Shown here one piece after another: positions 5,469-5,554 of a stretch of DNA of 5,554 nt. The position numbers and the translations under genes are program-made. The stretch lies in contig JAGVOC010000466.1 of the NCBI GenBank assembly GCA_020052975.1, positions 1-5,554 of the forward strand. The letters are read 5' to 3'. A model generated the notes under the pieces. The model did no database searches. It had not been told where the DNA came from and saw only the letters and a list, made by a program, of their open reading frames with translations. Position 1 is the first letter of the stretch; each line of letters begins with the position of its first letter. This DNA is from Desulfobacterales bacterium (GTDB lineage: Bacteria > Desulfobacterota > Desulfobacteria > Desulfobacterales > RPRI01).

Positions 5469-5554
5469 ATGCCGGTAATAACTGATATTACTGCAACACA
5501 TGATGAGATCACCATAGTGCCTTTGAACCCCCGTGCAAACTGGAGTGCCGTGAC
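5469..5554 (+). CDS. Unknown protein, N-terminal part (3' truncated by window)
   Basis: The frame is open from ATG 5469 to the window end, 28 codons, beginning MPVITDITATHDEITIVPL and passing through a short NPRANW segment. A good AAGGAG lies 6 nt upstream. In-frame ATGs at 5409 and 5418 would add 20 or 17 residues, including RTIVAPVGIFRSKEREM; the first in-frame stop upstream is at 5355-5357. The visible part shows no signal peptide and no motif I can assign. It is divergent from the nickel operon and shares its upstream region, so co-regulation is possible but not shown. I do not recognise the family. Confidence 0.45.
   Translation, partial: MPVITDITATHDEITIVPLNPRANWSAV

Overview
The window looks like a Gram-negative, probably anaerobic, bacterium of moderate G+C. 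Evidence for an outer membrane is a gene for a beta-barrel porin with a signal peptide and a C-terminal Phe. The gene set (porin plus a NikK-M-L-Q-O type transporter) is of a kind found in Desulfobacterota, Geobacter-like bacteria and Nitrospirota. That taxonomic guess is inference and weak.

Layout. Positions 2-145 (+) are the 3' end of a FeoA-domain gene cut by the window edge. It converges on a six-gene minus-strand operon running from 4928 down to 252. In transcription order the operon holds a porin of OprB-like character (4928-3804), a secreted DUF4198 protein (NikK, 3768-2995), the substrate-binding membrane protein NikM/CbiM (2993-2388), a secreted or anchored small protein with a C-terminal membrane helix (NikL, 2391-1675), the T component NikQ/CbiQ (1659-904) and the ATPase NikO/CbiO (914-252). 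The genes overlap or lie within 35 bp of each other, so one transcript is expected. The 540 bp upstream (4929-5468) contain no convincing gene. They hold a promoter, tandem direct repeats touching its -35 box, a strong intrinsic-terminator hairpin just after the predicted start site, competing leader hairpins, and a degenerate palindromic repeat of dispersed-repeat type. At the right edge a divergent plus-strand gene begins (5469, or 5409) and runs out of the window.

How it works together. The operon reads as a complete route for nickel (less likely cobalt) import. The porin would admit the metal across the outer membrane. NikK and NikL would act on the periplasmic side. NikM binds the ion with its N-terminal Met-His and a second His, and the NikQ-NikO module energises uptake. 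Placement of a FeoA-domain gene beside it suggests a metal-homeostasis neighbourhood. Expression appears controlled at the promoter (direct repeats) and possibly by premature termination in the leader. No NikR palindrome or cobalamin riboswitch was recognised.

Most novel-looking points: the terminator placed about 10 nt into the predicted leader, the direct-repeat operator candidate, the shared His at or next to the mature N-terminus of NikK, NikL and NikM, a CxC motif in the porin, and nikL and nikQ lying in the same frame with only one stop codon between them.
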